Assembly: GCA_964496695.1 (NCBI GenBank)
Contig: CAZCBE010000009.1
Location: 1 to 64,000 of the forward strand
Length of the DNA stretch: 64,000 nt
Reading direction: 5' to 3'
Source: SXTU01 sp964496695
GTDB lineage: Bacteria; Verrucomicrobiota; Verrucomicrobiia; Limisphaerales; SXTU01
Both the position numbers and the translations under genes were made by a program. This document shows, in pieces, positions 52,523 through 61,095 of this stretch. How positions within the stretch are numbered: the first letter of the stretch is position 1; every line of letters starts with the position of its first letter. The notes under the pieces are model-generated. The model searched no databases, was not told the origin of the DNA, and saw only the letters and a program-made list of their open reading frames with translations.

Positions 52523-53032
52523 ATGAGAACGTTTTGCACTGGTTTTCTGCTCGGTCTGATATTGGGCGCGGCGGGTTTCTGGTTCTTTCAGGAAAAGGCC
52601 CGCAGCCATCCCGAGGCGGAAAAGCGCTATGAGGAATCCGCCACCAAGCTCCGCGATTCAGCGGGCGACGCCGCCCAGCATCTCTCCGAGGCCGTGAAGG
52701 CCAAGATGGAGACGCTCAACCTGCGCGCCGAGGACGTGAAGGACGAGCTGGCCCGCACGGGCAAGATTGTCCGCCGCAAGGCGCAGGAACTGGGCGAGCA
52801 GACGGTGGACGCGGCCGCCGATGCGCGCATCGTGACCGCCATCAAGGCCAAGCTGGCGGTGGACCCTGACTTGTCGGCCTGGAAAATATCCGTCTCCGCG
52901 GACCAGGGGCAGGTCGCCCTCGCGGGCTCGGTCTCCGCGCCGGATCACATCGCCAAGGCCGTGGCCCTCGCGCTGGACACCAGCGGCGTGCGCGAGGTGA
53001 CCTACAATCTGGAAATCAAACCCAAAACCTGA
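52523..53032 (+). CDS. BON-domain protein with N-terminal anchor
   Basis: A 169-residue protein with one hydrophobic anchor (MRTFCTGFLLGLILGAAGFWFF). A charged helical linker follows, then a C-terminal BON domain from ARIVTAIKAKLAVDP through GQVALAGSVSAPDHI to GVREVTYNLEI. BON domains bind membranes or small ligands, and OsmY and related proteins are examples. It ends seven bases before sucB, so it sits inside the sucAB operon, an unexpected position for an envelope protein. The Shine-Dalgarno-like gaaagg precedes the ATG. Confidence 0.87.
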   Translation: MRTFCTGFLLGLILGAAGFWFFQEKARSHPEAEKRYEESATKLRDSAGDAAQHLSEAVKAKMETLNLRAEDVKDELARTGKIVRRKAQELGEQTVDAAADARIVTAIKAKLAVDPDLSAWKISVSADQGQVALAGSVSAPDHIAKAVALALDTSGVREVTYNLEIKPKT

Positions 53033-53039
53033 ACCTGAC

Positions 53040-54533
53040 ATGCCCATCGAACTCAAAATCCCGGCGGTCGGCGAATCCATCACCGAAGTGCAGATCGCCA
53101 AGTGGCTCAAGGCCGAGGGCGACGCCGTGGCCAAGGATGAGGCGGTGGCGGTCATTGATTCGGAGAAGACCACTTTCGACCTGCCCTCGCCGCAGGCCGG
53201 CCGGATGGCGAAGATTCTCCATCAGGAGGGTGAGACCGTGAGCGTGGGAACCGTCATTGCCCAGCTTGAATCCGAAGGCGCAGCGGCACCCGCGACAAAA
53301 GCAGTCCCCGCGGCAAAAGAAGCTCCGCGCGCAGCCGAGCACGCTGCGAGCGCCACCAAAGCAGCAGTCGAGGCGAAACCTGCCGCCCCCGAGGCAGCCT
53401 CCGCCGGGAAGCCCAAGAGTGCCCGCAAGGAAAAACCGGAGCCCAAGGCAGCGAAGCCCGCGGAGAAACCTCAGGCGGTTGCAGCCCCTGTGGAAGTGGG
53501 CATCTCTCCGGACATGGGTGCCGAACGAGAAACTGCTGCGCCGGCCAAAACCAAGCGCGTTGAACCGCCCGCCAAAGCCGAACCTCCGGCACCAGCAGAG
53601 CCAGACGCAGCGAAAGCCGAGGACGCGGAAGCTCCGGCTGAAGCGGAACCCGCTGAAGCCGCTGAAACCGAATCAGCCCCGGGCGAGCCTGCCGAAGCCC
53701 CGGCGGAAACCGAGCCGGCTGAGCCGGAGGCCGAGAGTGAACCCGAAACCGAAGCGACCGAAGCGAAGCCCGTGGTTCGCAAGCCGGCCTCGCCGCCCTC
53801 AAAGTCCGCCACGCAGGCGGCTCCTTCCGCCGACGGCGAGGAGGAGGTCGTGCCGATGACCATGCTGCGGCGCACGATTGCCCGCCGCCTCGTCGAGGCG
53901 CAGCAGACGATGGCGATGCTCACCACTTTCAATGAGGTGGACATGCAGGCTGTGCAGGTGCTGAGGCATGAGCACCAGGAAGATTTTCAAAAGCGCCACG
54001 GCTCCAAGCTGGGTCTGATGTCCTTCTTCGTGAAGGCGGCGGTTGACGGGTTGAAACAGTTTCCCCAGCTCAACGCCGAGGTGCGCGGCAACGACATTGT
54101 CTATCGCAACCATTTTGACATCGGCGTCGCCATTGCGACCGAGCGAGGCCTGGTCGTGCCGGTGTTGCGCCGGGCCGAACGCCTGAGCTTTGCGGAAATC
54201 GAGCAGGCCATCGCCGGGTTCGCCCGGCGGGCACAGGCGAACGAGCTGCAGCCGGAGGACCTCGAAGGCGGCACCTTCACCATCACCAACGGCGGCGTCT
54301 TCGGCTCGCTGCTCTCGACGCCCATCATCAATCCGCCGCAGTCGGGCATCCTCGGCCTTCACACCATCACGGACCGGCCGGTGGCGCGGGACGGGCAGGT
54401 CGTCATCCGCCCGATGATGTATGTGGCGCTGAGCTACGACCATCGCATCGTGGATGGGCGCGAAGCCGTGCTGTTCCTGCACCGCCTCAAGGAGGTCATT
54501 GAAAGCCCGGCGCGGATGCTGATCGAAATTTGA
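53040..54533 (+). CDS. sucB: Dihydrolipoyl succinyltransferase E2, apparently without E3-binding domain
   Basis: A 497-residue E2 component of 2-oxoglutarate dehydrogenase. The N-terminal lipoyl domain carries the lipoylated Lys43 (AVIDSEKTTFDLPSPQAG). A ~190-residue Ala/Pro/Glu/Lys linker follows. The catalytic acyltransferase domain runs from about residue 270 and has the active-site SYDHRIVDGREAV. The usual ~35-residue peripheral subunit-binding domain between linker and catalytic core is not detectable. Animal E2o also lacks it. The identity as E2o (not E2p) is supported by the sucA neighbour and by the NEVDMQ segment. The E3 gene is not in the window. Confidence 0.93.
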   Translation: MPIELKIPAVGESITEVQIAKWLKAEGDAVAKDEAVAVIDSEKTTFDLPSPQAGRMAKILHQEGETVSVGTVIAQLESEGAAAPATKAVPAAKEAPRAAEHAASATKAAVEAKPAAPEAASAGKPKSARKEKPEPKAAKPAEKPQAVAAPVEVGISPDMGAERETAAPAKTKRVEPPAKAEPPAPAEPDAAKAEDAEAPAEAEPAEAAETESAPGEPAEAPAETEPAEPEAESEPETEATEAKPVVRKPASPPSKSATQAAPSADGEEEVVPMTMLRRTIARRLVEAQQTMAMLTTFNEVDMQAVQVLRHEHQEDFQKRHGSKLGLMSFFVKAAVDGLKQFPQLNAEVRGNDIVYRNHFDIGVAIATERGLVVPVLRRAERLSFAEIEQAIAGFARRAQANELQPEDLEGGTFTITNGGVFGSLLSTPIINPPQSGILGLHTITDRPVARDGQVVIRPMMYVALSYDHRIVDGREAVLFLHRLKEVIESPARMLIEI

Positions 54534-54578
54534 CCCGGCACCCATCAGTGACAGAACTCAAACATCGAAAGGTGACTT

Positions 54579-55061
54579 ATGAAAAAGACATCGAAATCGA
54601 ACGGACATAACGGAAACGGCCGCGACATCATTGACGAGTTGTGCGTCGCCTACGGGATGGAACTGGAGACGGTGGAGAACTACCTCGCCAACTCATTCCA
54701 CCTCGACGGCGTGCGGTCCGAAGTGGTGAAGAAGGAGCTGGCGGCGGACGTGCCCACCGAGGTGTCGCACGCGCAGTTGCTGGCACACCGCATCAAGACG
54801 CTGGGCGGACGCGTGCCCGGCTCGCTGGAGTTGAAACGCAACCAGAAGTTCCTTCAGCCACCCATGGACACGACGGATGTCGCCTCGGTCATCCGCGGCG
54901 TGGTCGTGGCGGAGGAAAGTGCGATCGCGCAATACGACAAGATCATCCGCATGTGCGAACAGCGGGACTACGTGACACAGGAACTGGCGATCAAGATCCT
55001 CGGTGACGAGGAACAGCATCGCCGGGAATTCAAGGGCTTCCTGAAGGAATATACCAAGTAA
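54579..55061 (+). CDS. Ferritin-like domain protein
   Basis: A 160-residue four-helix ferritin-like protein. Diiron ligand-type residues are visible in ELETVENYLANS, EVSHAQLLAHRIKTLGG, VVVAEESAIAQYDKIIRMCE and ILGDEEQHRREFKGFL. The E..H and E...E..H spacing fits rubrerythrin/bacterioferritin-like DPS superfamily members. An iron-handling or oxidative-stress role is inferred. Shine-Dalgarno gaaaggtgac precedes the ATG at 54579. The gene follows sucB by 45 bases and may be transcribed with it. Confidence 0.85.
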   Translation: MKKTSKSNGHNGNGRDIIDELCVAYGMELETVENYLANSFHLDGVRSEVVKKELAADVPTEVSHAQLLAHRIKTLGGRVPGSLELKRNQKFLQPPMDTTDVASVIRGVVVAEESAIAQYDKIIRMCEQRDYVTQELAIKILGDEEQHRREFKGFLKEYTK

Positions 55062-55094
55062 GGAGCATTCCGGCTCGCGTCGGGCCATGCACAT

Positions 55095-55525
55095 TCACCG
55101 GCCTCAGCGGGACGGTCCGGCGGGGCCGGACGTGCCCGGCCTTTGGCCCACTGGCGCAGGCCGTTGATTTGCTCCGCCGTCTGCTTGGCCAGCGGCACGA
55201 ACTCGTTGAGCACCCGGGCGATGTCTAGATCGGTCGGCTCCCCGTCTTGCGCGAAGCTCAGGAACACCGCTTCGGTGAACGCACTCTCGATCTCGCTCCC
55301 GGTGAACCCGTCCGTGATCCGAGCGAGCTGCGGCACGTCGAACTGTTCCGCGTCGCGGTCGTGCCGCTGAATGACCAGCATCCAGATGGATTCGCGCTCC
55401 GGCGCGGTCGGCAGGTCCACGAACCACAGCTCGTCGAACCGTTCCATGCGGAGCAACTCCGGCGGCAACTGCGTCACGTCGTTCGCCGTCGCGACCACGA
55501 ACACGCCGTTGTCTCCGCCTACAGT
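55095..55525 (-). pseudogene. AAA+ ATPase, C-terminal fragment only
   Basis: The frame reads NGVFVVATANDVTQLPPELL, RFDELWFVDLPTAPERESIW, FTGSEIESAFTEAVFLSFAQ and DLDIARVLNEFVPLAKQTAE, ending QWAKGRARPAPPDR. This is the sensor-1 and lid half of an FtsH/Vps4-like AAA ATPase. Walker A and Walker B are missing, the 5' end is fused to another relic near 55525, and no proper stop is found at the 3' end. It is a degraded fragment. The conserved RKGRFDE is seen here as RMERFDE. Confidence 0.7.
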
Positions 55526-55692
55526 CCGGTCAGGAGTCGTTTGTGGCCGAGGCTGATCAAACGGTCGGGGACATCGGCCGAGTCCAGGCCGAGGTCCTCG
55601 GCGCGGAGCTTCTTGCAGCCGCGCCAGTAACGGACGCTCACGGCGAGGAGAACCCCTCCGCGGGTGAGCAGGGAGAGGAGGTTGTTTTGCAT
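55525..55692 (-). pseudogene. Short 5' fragment of an unidentified gene
   Basis: From the ATG at 55692 the frame reads MQNNLLSLLTRGGVLLAVSV, then RYWRGCKKLRAEDLGLDSAD and RLISLGHKRLL, and stops at the junction with the AAA fragment. It looks like the first ~55 residues of a conserved family that I cannot name with confidence, cut short. It may come from the same degraded locus as the AAA relic. Confidence 0.45.
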
Positions 55693-55866
55693 GGGAATGG
55701 TGGAGACGCATGTCGGGATTTCTTGAGAAAACATGGTTCGAACTAGTTTCTGACCGATGGGCGGCTCTCGGTTGTCTTCAAAAATCCTTGGGAAATAGTG
55801 GCGGATTTCAACTCCCAACCAGGCACCTCTCTCGCGCGTCAGGGCGAAACATCTGAAACCGAAAAG

Positions 55867-55959
55867 TGGCGGAGAGAGGGGGATTCGAACCCCCGATACG
55901 GCTTTTGACCGTATACCGGTTTAGCAAACCAGCGCCTTCAGCCACTCGGCCATCTCTCC
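55867..55959 (-). tRNA. tRNA-Ser (anticodon GCU)
   Basis: On the minus strand the acceptor stem GGAGAGA pairs with TCTCTCC, followed by a discriminator G and an encoded CCA. The anticodon loop TTTGCTAAA gives GCU (codons AGC/AGU). The variable arm is long (TATACGGTCAAAAGCCGTAT), as expected for class II tRNA-Ser, and the T-arm is GGGGGTTCGAATCCCCC. All elements are consistent. Confidence 0.97.
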
Positions 55960-56059
55960 AGCGGCACGGCCAATGAACCGCATTCTCCTTCCGTGCGGCA
56001 AGCAAATTTTCCCCCACTCGCGGCTTGCCGGGCCGAATTCATTTCGCTATCCGAATGGC

Positions 56060-57166
56060 GTGACCTCCAAGGAAGCGTTCATCGCCCTCAATCTGGTCGA
56101 GCATGTCGGCCCGGTCCGCGTCCGCCAGTTGCTCGAATTCTTCGGCGATGCGCCCACGATCCTGCGCGCGAACAAGCAGCAGCTTCTTCAGGTGCGCGGC
56201 ATCGGCGAGGATACGGCGGATGCGATCTGCGGCTGGGAAAGCGGCGTGGACCTGGGTGGCGAACTGAAGCGCATCACCGATTATGGGTGTCATGTCCTGA
56301 CGCAGGAGGACGCGGAGTATCCCGAACTGCTCCGGCAAATCTATGATCCGCCAATCGCACTCTATGTGAAGGGCACGCTGACCACGCAGGACAAAAACTC
56401 CGTGGCCCTGGTCGGTTCCCGGCAGACCACGAGCTATGGCGTCGAAACGGCGCGCAAGCTCGGGTATCAGCTCGCGTATGTCGGGGTCACGGTCGTCAGC
56501 GGCGGGGCGCGGGGGATTGATACGGCGGCGCATCAGGGCGCGCTGGCGGCGAAGGGCCGGACGGTGGCGGTGCTCGGCACGGGCATCAACCTGGTCTTCC
56601 CGCCCGAGAACGCGGAGCTGTTTGAGCGGATCGCGGCGAGCGGCGCGGTCATTACGCAGTTTCCGTTCAATCGTCCGGCGGACAAGCAGACCTTTCCCAT
56701 TCGCAACCGCATCGTCGCGGGCATGACGCTGGGCACCGTGGTCGTCGAGGCGAACCTCAGCAGCGGCGCCCTCATCACGGCGAACTTCGCGACGGACTAC
56801 GGACGGCAGGTCTTCGCGGTGCCGGGCCGCATTGACTCGCCGCGCAGCAAGGGCTGCCACGATCTCATCAAGAAGGGCGCGAAGCTCTGCGAAGGGGCGG
56901 AGGATATTCTGAGCGAGTTCGAGTATCTGTTCCCCGCCTCCAACAAGCCCGCCTCGCCGGCGGAGACCGGCGTGCTGCCGGGACTCTCGCTGTCGGAGAA
57001 CGAGAGCAAAATCCTCGGCATTGTGACCCAAGAGGAGACGCACATTGACGAAGTCATCCGTGCCAGCGGTCTGCCTGCCTCCGCCGTTTCGGTCGGCCTG
57101 CTCAGCCTGGAGATGAAGCGGATGGTGCGGCAGTTGCCGGGCAAGCTCTTCGTCCGCGTGCGGTGA
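56060..57166 (+). CDS. dprA: DNA-processing protein DprA
   Basis: A 368-residue protein that loads RecA on incoming single-stranded DNA during natural transformation. An N-terminal helix-hairpin-helix-like region (VRQLLEFFGDAPTILRANKQ) is followed by the Rossmann core VALVGSRQTTSYGVETARKL, VVSGGARGIDTAAHQGAL and ITQFPFNRPADKQTFPIRNR. A C-terminal DprA winged-helix domain is present (HIDEVIRASGLPASAVSVGL). The start is the GTG at 56060. An ATG at 55973 would run close to the tRNA gene. The gene is alone; other competence genes are not in the window. Confidence 0.95.
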   Translation: MTSKEAFIALNLVEHVGPVRVRQLLEFFGDAPTILRANKQQLLQVRGIGEDTADAICGWESGVDLGGELKRITDYGCHVLTQEDAEYPELLRQIYDPPIALYVKGTLTTQDKNSVALVGSRQTTSYGVETARKLGYQLAYVGVTVVSGGARGIDTAAHQGALAAKGRTVAVLGTGINLVFPPENAELFERIAASGAVITQFPFNRPADKQTFPIRNRIVAGMTLGTVVVEANLSSGALITANFATDYGRQVFAVPGRIDSPRSKGCHDLIKKGAKLCEGAEDILSEFEYLFPASNKPASPAETGVLPGLSLSENESKILGIVTQEETHIDEVIRASGLPASAVSVGLLSLEMKRMVRQLPGKLFVRVR

Positions 57167-57174
57167 GCGTGTGA

Positions 57175-57194
57175 GCGGGACACTCTTGTCCCGC
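57175..57194. repeat. Perfect hairpin gcgggacactcttgtcccgc
   Basis: An 8-base stem gcgggaca / tgtcccgc with a 4-base loop, 8 bases after the dprA stop. A T-tract is lacking, so it is a weak terminator candidate or a dispersed repeat. Confidence 0.7.
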
Positions 57195-57271
57195 GATCGT
57201 TCAACAGGGCAGTGCGGAGCACTCCACATATCCGCTTCCCGCCCGCAGCGGCTCCGCGTTAAACTCGTTCC

Positions 57272-59767
57272 ATGCTTTCAATCCGTCTGCGTTGGTTCGT
57301 CCTGCTGCTCGCACTCGCAGCGACGTTGCCTCCCTTTGCCAAGGCTGCACCCGTGGAACTCGCCAAGGGCGGGCAAGCGTTGGTGCCCATCGTGGTTTCC
57401 GCGCAAGCCTCGCCCCGTGTCCAGCAGGCGGCGGAAACACTTGCCAGCCAGCTCAACCGCATTACGGGCGGGACGTTCCAAGTGCAGTCTGGCGACGGCC
57501 AGACCGGCCTTGCTGTCGGCCTCGCAGCCCATTTCCCTGCGTTGGGGGTGACGGGTCGGTTCGACACCAACGATCCCACCAAGCGCGAGGATTACCTCCT
57601 GCGCACCCATGCGCGCGGAGCGTGGCTCGTCGGGGCGACCGATCTCGCAGTGGAGCACGCGGTCTGGGACTTCCTGCACACGCTGGGCTACCGGCAGTTC
57701 TTCCCGGGCAAGCATTGGGAGGCCGTGCCGTCGCGCCGCGAGCTGAGCGCGTCGGTGGATCGCTTCGAGCACCCGAGCTACTACTCGCGCCGCATCTGGT
57801 ATGGCTACGGCCCGTGGGACTACGCGGACCAGCCGTATCGCGACTGGTGCGCCAAGAATCGCGCGGTGGCAGGCATCGAGCTGCACACCGGCCACGCCTA
57901 CGACGGCATCATCAAGCGCAACAAGGCCGCCTTCGACGCGCATCCGGAATACTACGGTCTCTTCAACGGTCAGCGCCGCTCCACGAAAATCTGCATCGGC
58001 AATCCGGCGGTGCGAAAGCTGGTCGTTGCGGACGCCGTCGCGCAGTTCGAGAAAAATCCCGAGCTGCACTCGGTGAGCGTGGACCCGAGCGACGGTGGGG
58101 GCTGGTGCGAATGTGAGGACTGCAAGAAGCTTGGCTCTGTCACTGACCGCGCCCTGACCCTCGCCAACGAAGTCGCCGCCGGCCTCACCGGTAAGAACGC
58201 CGACAAGCTCGTGGGCATGTATGCCTACAGCCAGCACTCGCCGCCGCCCAGCATCAAGGCCCACCCGCGCGTGGTTGTCAGCACGGCCACGGCGTTCATC
58301 ACGGGCGGGTTCAGCGTGGATCAATTGCTCGCGGGCTGGGGCAGGCAGGCTTCCATGCTCGGCATCCGCGAGTATTACAGCGTGAACACCTGGGATCGCG
58401 ACCTGCCCGGGGCTGCTCGCGGTGGCCGGCTGGATTACCTCAAGCGCACCATCCCGCACTTCCACGCGCAGGGCGCGCGCTTTCTCTCCGCCGAGTCGAG
58501 CGACAACTGGGGACCGAACGGACTCGGCTACTACGTCGCTTCTCGCATTCTGTGGGATGTGCGCGAGGCGGGCCAAACCGACGCGCTGGTCGCGGACTTT
58601 CTGGAGAAGAGCTTTGGCCCGGCCCGCGCTCCGATGACGAAGTTTTACGATCTCCTCTCCGCCGAGAAGCGCCCGCCGCTGTGCGACGATTTGCTGGGCC
58701 GGATGTTTCTCCTGCTGAGCGAAGCCCGGAAGCTCACGCCAGATGCGGCCATTCACGCGCGCCTCGACGAGCTTACGCTCTACACGCGCTACGTCGAGCT
58801 GTGGCTCGACTACTCCACGGCGAGCGGTCCCGCGCGGCAGGCGGGCTTCGAGAAGCTTATCCAGCACACGTATCGGATGCGTGGCACGATGATGGTTCAT
58901 GCCAAGGCGCTCTATCGCGATCTCGACAACCGCGACAAGTCCGTGAACATCCCAACCGAGGCGAAATGGAGTGCGCCCGAGGGCAAGAACCCGTGGAAGA
59001 AGAGCGATCCTTTCCCGCGCGAGGAGCTGGACGACCTCACGCGTCGGGGCATCGCGAACCGCAAGCTGCTGGAGTTTTCGCCAGTCGGTTTCAGCACGAC
59101 GCTGGCACCGGCCGCTTCGCTTCAGCTCGTCTCTCCCAAGCCCGGCACCTTTGGCGGTATGAGCCGGGGCATGCGGGTTTACCTGACGTGGGTGGAGAAG
59201 GCGCCGGCCACGCTCAAGCTCACGGCCTCGGCGGGTTTGATCTACAACTCGCGTGGCGCGGCCAAGCTCGACCTGTTCCCGGAAGCGGAGCCGGAGGGCA
59301 AGGCGGTGGCGCACGCGGAGGTCGCGCCAGACAAGGCGGAGCACGCCATCGAACTGCGCACGACCTTCACCGGTCTGCACCGCGTGGTGGTGAACGACAG
59401 CGCGGCGGGGACGGCGGTGAACTGGCCGGAGGGCGTCCCGGTGGTGGTGCAGTCGAGCTTCGATGAGCCAGCGGCGTTTCAGGGGCGCTGGACGCTGGCC
59501 TTCTATGTGCCGCGTGGGACCAAGATCGTCGGCGGTTTTGCCTCCGGGCCGGGGCTGCTCGTGGATGCAAGCGGGAAGAAGGCGCACGAGTTCGACGGCA
59601 AGCCGGGCTATTTCAGTGTCCCGGTGGAGACCGGCCAGGACGGGAAGCTGTGGCAGTTTCAGAACACGGCGGGCGCGCGGATGCTGATGACCGTGCCGCC
59701 TTACCTCGGCCGTGCCGGAAGCGAGATGCTGCTGCCAGTGGAGGTGATGAAGGCTGATGGCAAATAG
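57272..59767 (+). CDS. Secreted DUF4838-domain protein
   Basis: An 831-residue exported protein with signal peptide (FVLLLALAATLPPFAKAA). The N-terminal part is glycosidase-like (RVQQAAETLASQLNRITGG, alpha-glucuronidase N-terminal type). DUF4838 follows (YRQFFPGKHWEAVPSRREL, then SVDPSDGGGWCECEDCKKLG and YYSVNTWDRDLPG). The C-terminal ~200 residues form a beta-rich domain. DUF4838 proteins are abundant in PVC and Bacteroidetes and are thought to be glycan-active, but the catalytic residues have not been defined here. The start is the ATG at 57272. It stands alone on the plus strand. Confidence 0.88.
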   Translation: MLSIRLRWFVLLLALAATLPPFAKAAPVELAKGGQALVPIVVSAQASPRVQQAAETLASQLNRITGGTFQVQSGDGQTGLAVGLAAHFPALGVTGRFDTNDPTKREDYLLRTHARGAWLVGATDLAVEHAVWDFLHTLGYRQFFPGKHWEAVPSRRELSASVDRFEHPSYYSRRIWYGYGPWDYADQPYRDWCAKNRAVAGIELHTGHAYDGIIKRNKAAFDAHPEYYGLFNGQRRSTKICIGNPAVRKLVVADAVAQFEKNPELHSVSVDPSDGGGWCECEDCKKLGSVTDRALTLANEVAAGLTGKNADKLVGMYAYSQHSPPPSIKAHPRVVVSTATAFITGGFSVDQLLAGWGRQASMLGIREYYSVNTWDRDLPGAARGGRLDYLKRTIPHFHAQGARFLSAESSDNWGPNGLGYYVASRILWDVREAGQTDALVADFLEKSFGPARAPMTKFYDLLSAEKRPPLCDDLLGRMFLLLSEARKLTPDAAIHARLDELTLYTRYVELWLDYSTASGPARQAGFEKLIQHTYRMRGTMMVHAKALYRDLDNRDKSVNIPTEAKWSAPEGKNPWKKSDPFPREELDDLTRRGIANRKLLEFSPVGFSTTLAPAASLQLVSPKPGTFGGMSRGMRVYLTWVEKAPATLKLTASAGLIYNSRGAAKLDLFPEAEPEGKAVAHAEVAPDKAEHAIELRTTFTGLHRVVVNDSAAGTAVNWPEGVPVVVQSSFDEPAAFQGRWTLAFYVPRGTKIVGGFASGPGLLVDASGKKAHEFDGKPGYFSVPVETGQDGKLWQFQNTAGARMLMTVPPYLGRAGSEMLLPVEVMKADGK

Positions 59768-59775
59768 CCGCTCGA

Positions 59776-59931
59776 TTTTGACGCAAAGACGTAAAGGCGC
59801 GAAGCGTTGAGAACGCCCTCTCTTTCGCATGTTTTGCGTGTTTCGCGGGCTCCTCGAATTTGACTCAATGGCCGGGACACAATTCCCATTTCCTCCTTTG
59901 CGCGTTCGCGCCTTCGCGTTTTTGCGTCAAA
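59776..59931. repeat. ttgacgcaaagacg palindrome
   Basis: The left arm ttgacgcaaagacgtaaagg (from 59778) faces the right arm ccttcgcgtttttgcgtcaa (ending 59930). It is a long-loop inverted repeat of the gacgcaaagacgcgaaggcg kind, between the DUF4838 and SDR genes. Confidence 0.85.
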
Positions 59932-59991
59932 TCGTTCGTCCCCCTCATCCCAGCGTTGCCCCGCGCGGGACACCTTGGCAGACTCGCGCCC

Positions 59992-60759
59992 ATGTTTTCT
60001 CTGAAGGACAAGATTACGCTCGTCACGGGCGCGGGTTCGGGCATCGGTGCGGCCATTGCGGAGACGTTCGCCCAGGCCGGCGGTTTCGTCTTTGTCACCG
60101 ACCGCGATGAGAAGGCGGGGCAGGGGACCGTGGCCCGTATTCGCACGGCCGGCGGACAGGCCGAGTGCCTCGCGCTGGACGTGAGCAGCGAGGCCGATTG
60201 CGAGCGCGTGGGCAACGCCGTGAAGTCCTGCTTCGGCAAACTGGATGTGCTGGTGAACAACGCCGGCATCGGCCATGTGGGCACCATGCTCACCACCACC
60301 GGCGCGGACCTCGACCGCCTCTGGTCCGTCAACGTGCGCGGCGTCTTCAATGTCACCAAGGTCTTCCTGCCGGGGATGGTCGAGCGCAAGACCGGCTCCA
60401 TCGTGAACATCGCGAGCATCGGCGCAGTCGTCGGCGTGAAGGACCGGCTGGCCTACGTCACCACGAAGTTCGCCATCGCCGGCATGACCAAGGCCCTGGC
60501 CCTCGACCACGCCCTCGACGGGGTGCGTGCCAACGCCATCTGCCCCGGCCGCGTGGAGACCCCGTTCGTCACCGGCTGGCTGAAGAAATATCCCGACCCC
60601 GAGAAAGCTTACCGCGACGCCTGCGCCACACAAGCCGTGAACCGCATGGGCAAGCCCGAAGAGATCGCCGCCGCCGCGCTCTACCTCGCCAGCGATGAAG
60701 CGGGCTTCGTGACCGGCACTGAGTTCATTATTGATGGCGGGTTCAGTGCTGGGAAGTAG
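59992..60759 (+). CDS. Short-chain dehydrogenase/reductase
   Basis: A 255-residue NAD(P)-dependent oxidoreductase of the classical SDR family. The cofactor motif is TGAGSGIG, followed by NNAG (LVNNAGIG). The catalytic Ser is in IVNIASIGAV and the YxxxK is in LAYVTTKFAIAG. PG..ETPF and the C-terminal GTEFIIDGGFSAGK are typical. An acidic residue after strand 2 (VTDRDE) suggests NAD(H) preference. The substrate is unknown. The start is the ATG at 59992; the upstream reading is repeat-derived. Confidence 0.92.
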   Translation: MFSLKDKITLVTGAGSGIGAAIAETFAQAGGFVFVTDRDEKAGQGTVARIRTAGGQAECLALDVSSEADCERVGNAVKSCFGKLDVLVNNAGIGHVGTMLTTTGADLDRLWSVNVRGVFNVTKVFLPGMVERKTGSIVNIASIGAVVGVKDRLAYVTTKFAIAGMTKALALDHALDGVRANAICPGRVETPFVTGWLKKYPDPEKAYRDACATQAVNRMGKPEEIAAAALYLASDEAGFVTGTEFIIDGGFSAGK

Positions 60760-60960
60760 CGGGCGGGCTTGTTCCCTCACGATTCCGGTTCTGCGCAGTG
60801 CCCACAGCATTGGCGAATCAAAGCAAACAGCCATCCCCCCCGATGGGAGAGCGGGACTTGGCACGAGTGATTCGCTTGTTGATCGAGTAGCGGTGGCAGG
60901 CTCGCAGTGTGGCATTTTCCAGCGGCGACAGCCGCGTTGGCCGTGGGCCACACCCCCGCG

Positions 60961-61042
60961 AGCGCCGGCGCAGTCCAGGACTGGGGCTTGCGGCCGAGCG
61001 CAGACGCCGGTAGCACGGCAGGCCGGAGGCTTGTGCGCTACG
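60961..61042 (+). repeat. gcgccggcgcagtccaggac repeat copy
   Basis: gcgccggcgcagtccaggac, then gtagcacggcaggccggagg. A related fragment is at the damaged region near 31571-31600. The rest of the 336-base gene-free stretch 60760-61095 shows no gene. Confidence 0.65.
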
Positions 61043-61095
61043 ACGGAATGCGTTTGGAGCTTGGAGCTTTTCGTGAGCGGCTTCATATTCCGCCC

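Noticed and set aside
55973..56059. ATG start for dprA at 55973
   Set aside because: It begins only 14 bases from the tRNA gene, and the extra residues do not resemble DprA. The GTG at 56060 gives the expected N-terminus.
57278..59830. 850-residue open frame on the minus strand
   Set aside because: Antisense shadow of the DUF4838 gene.
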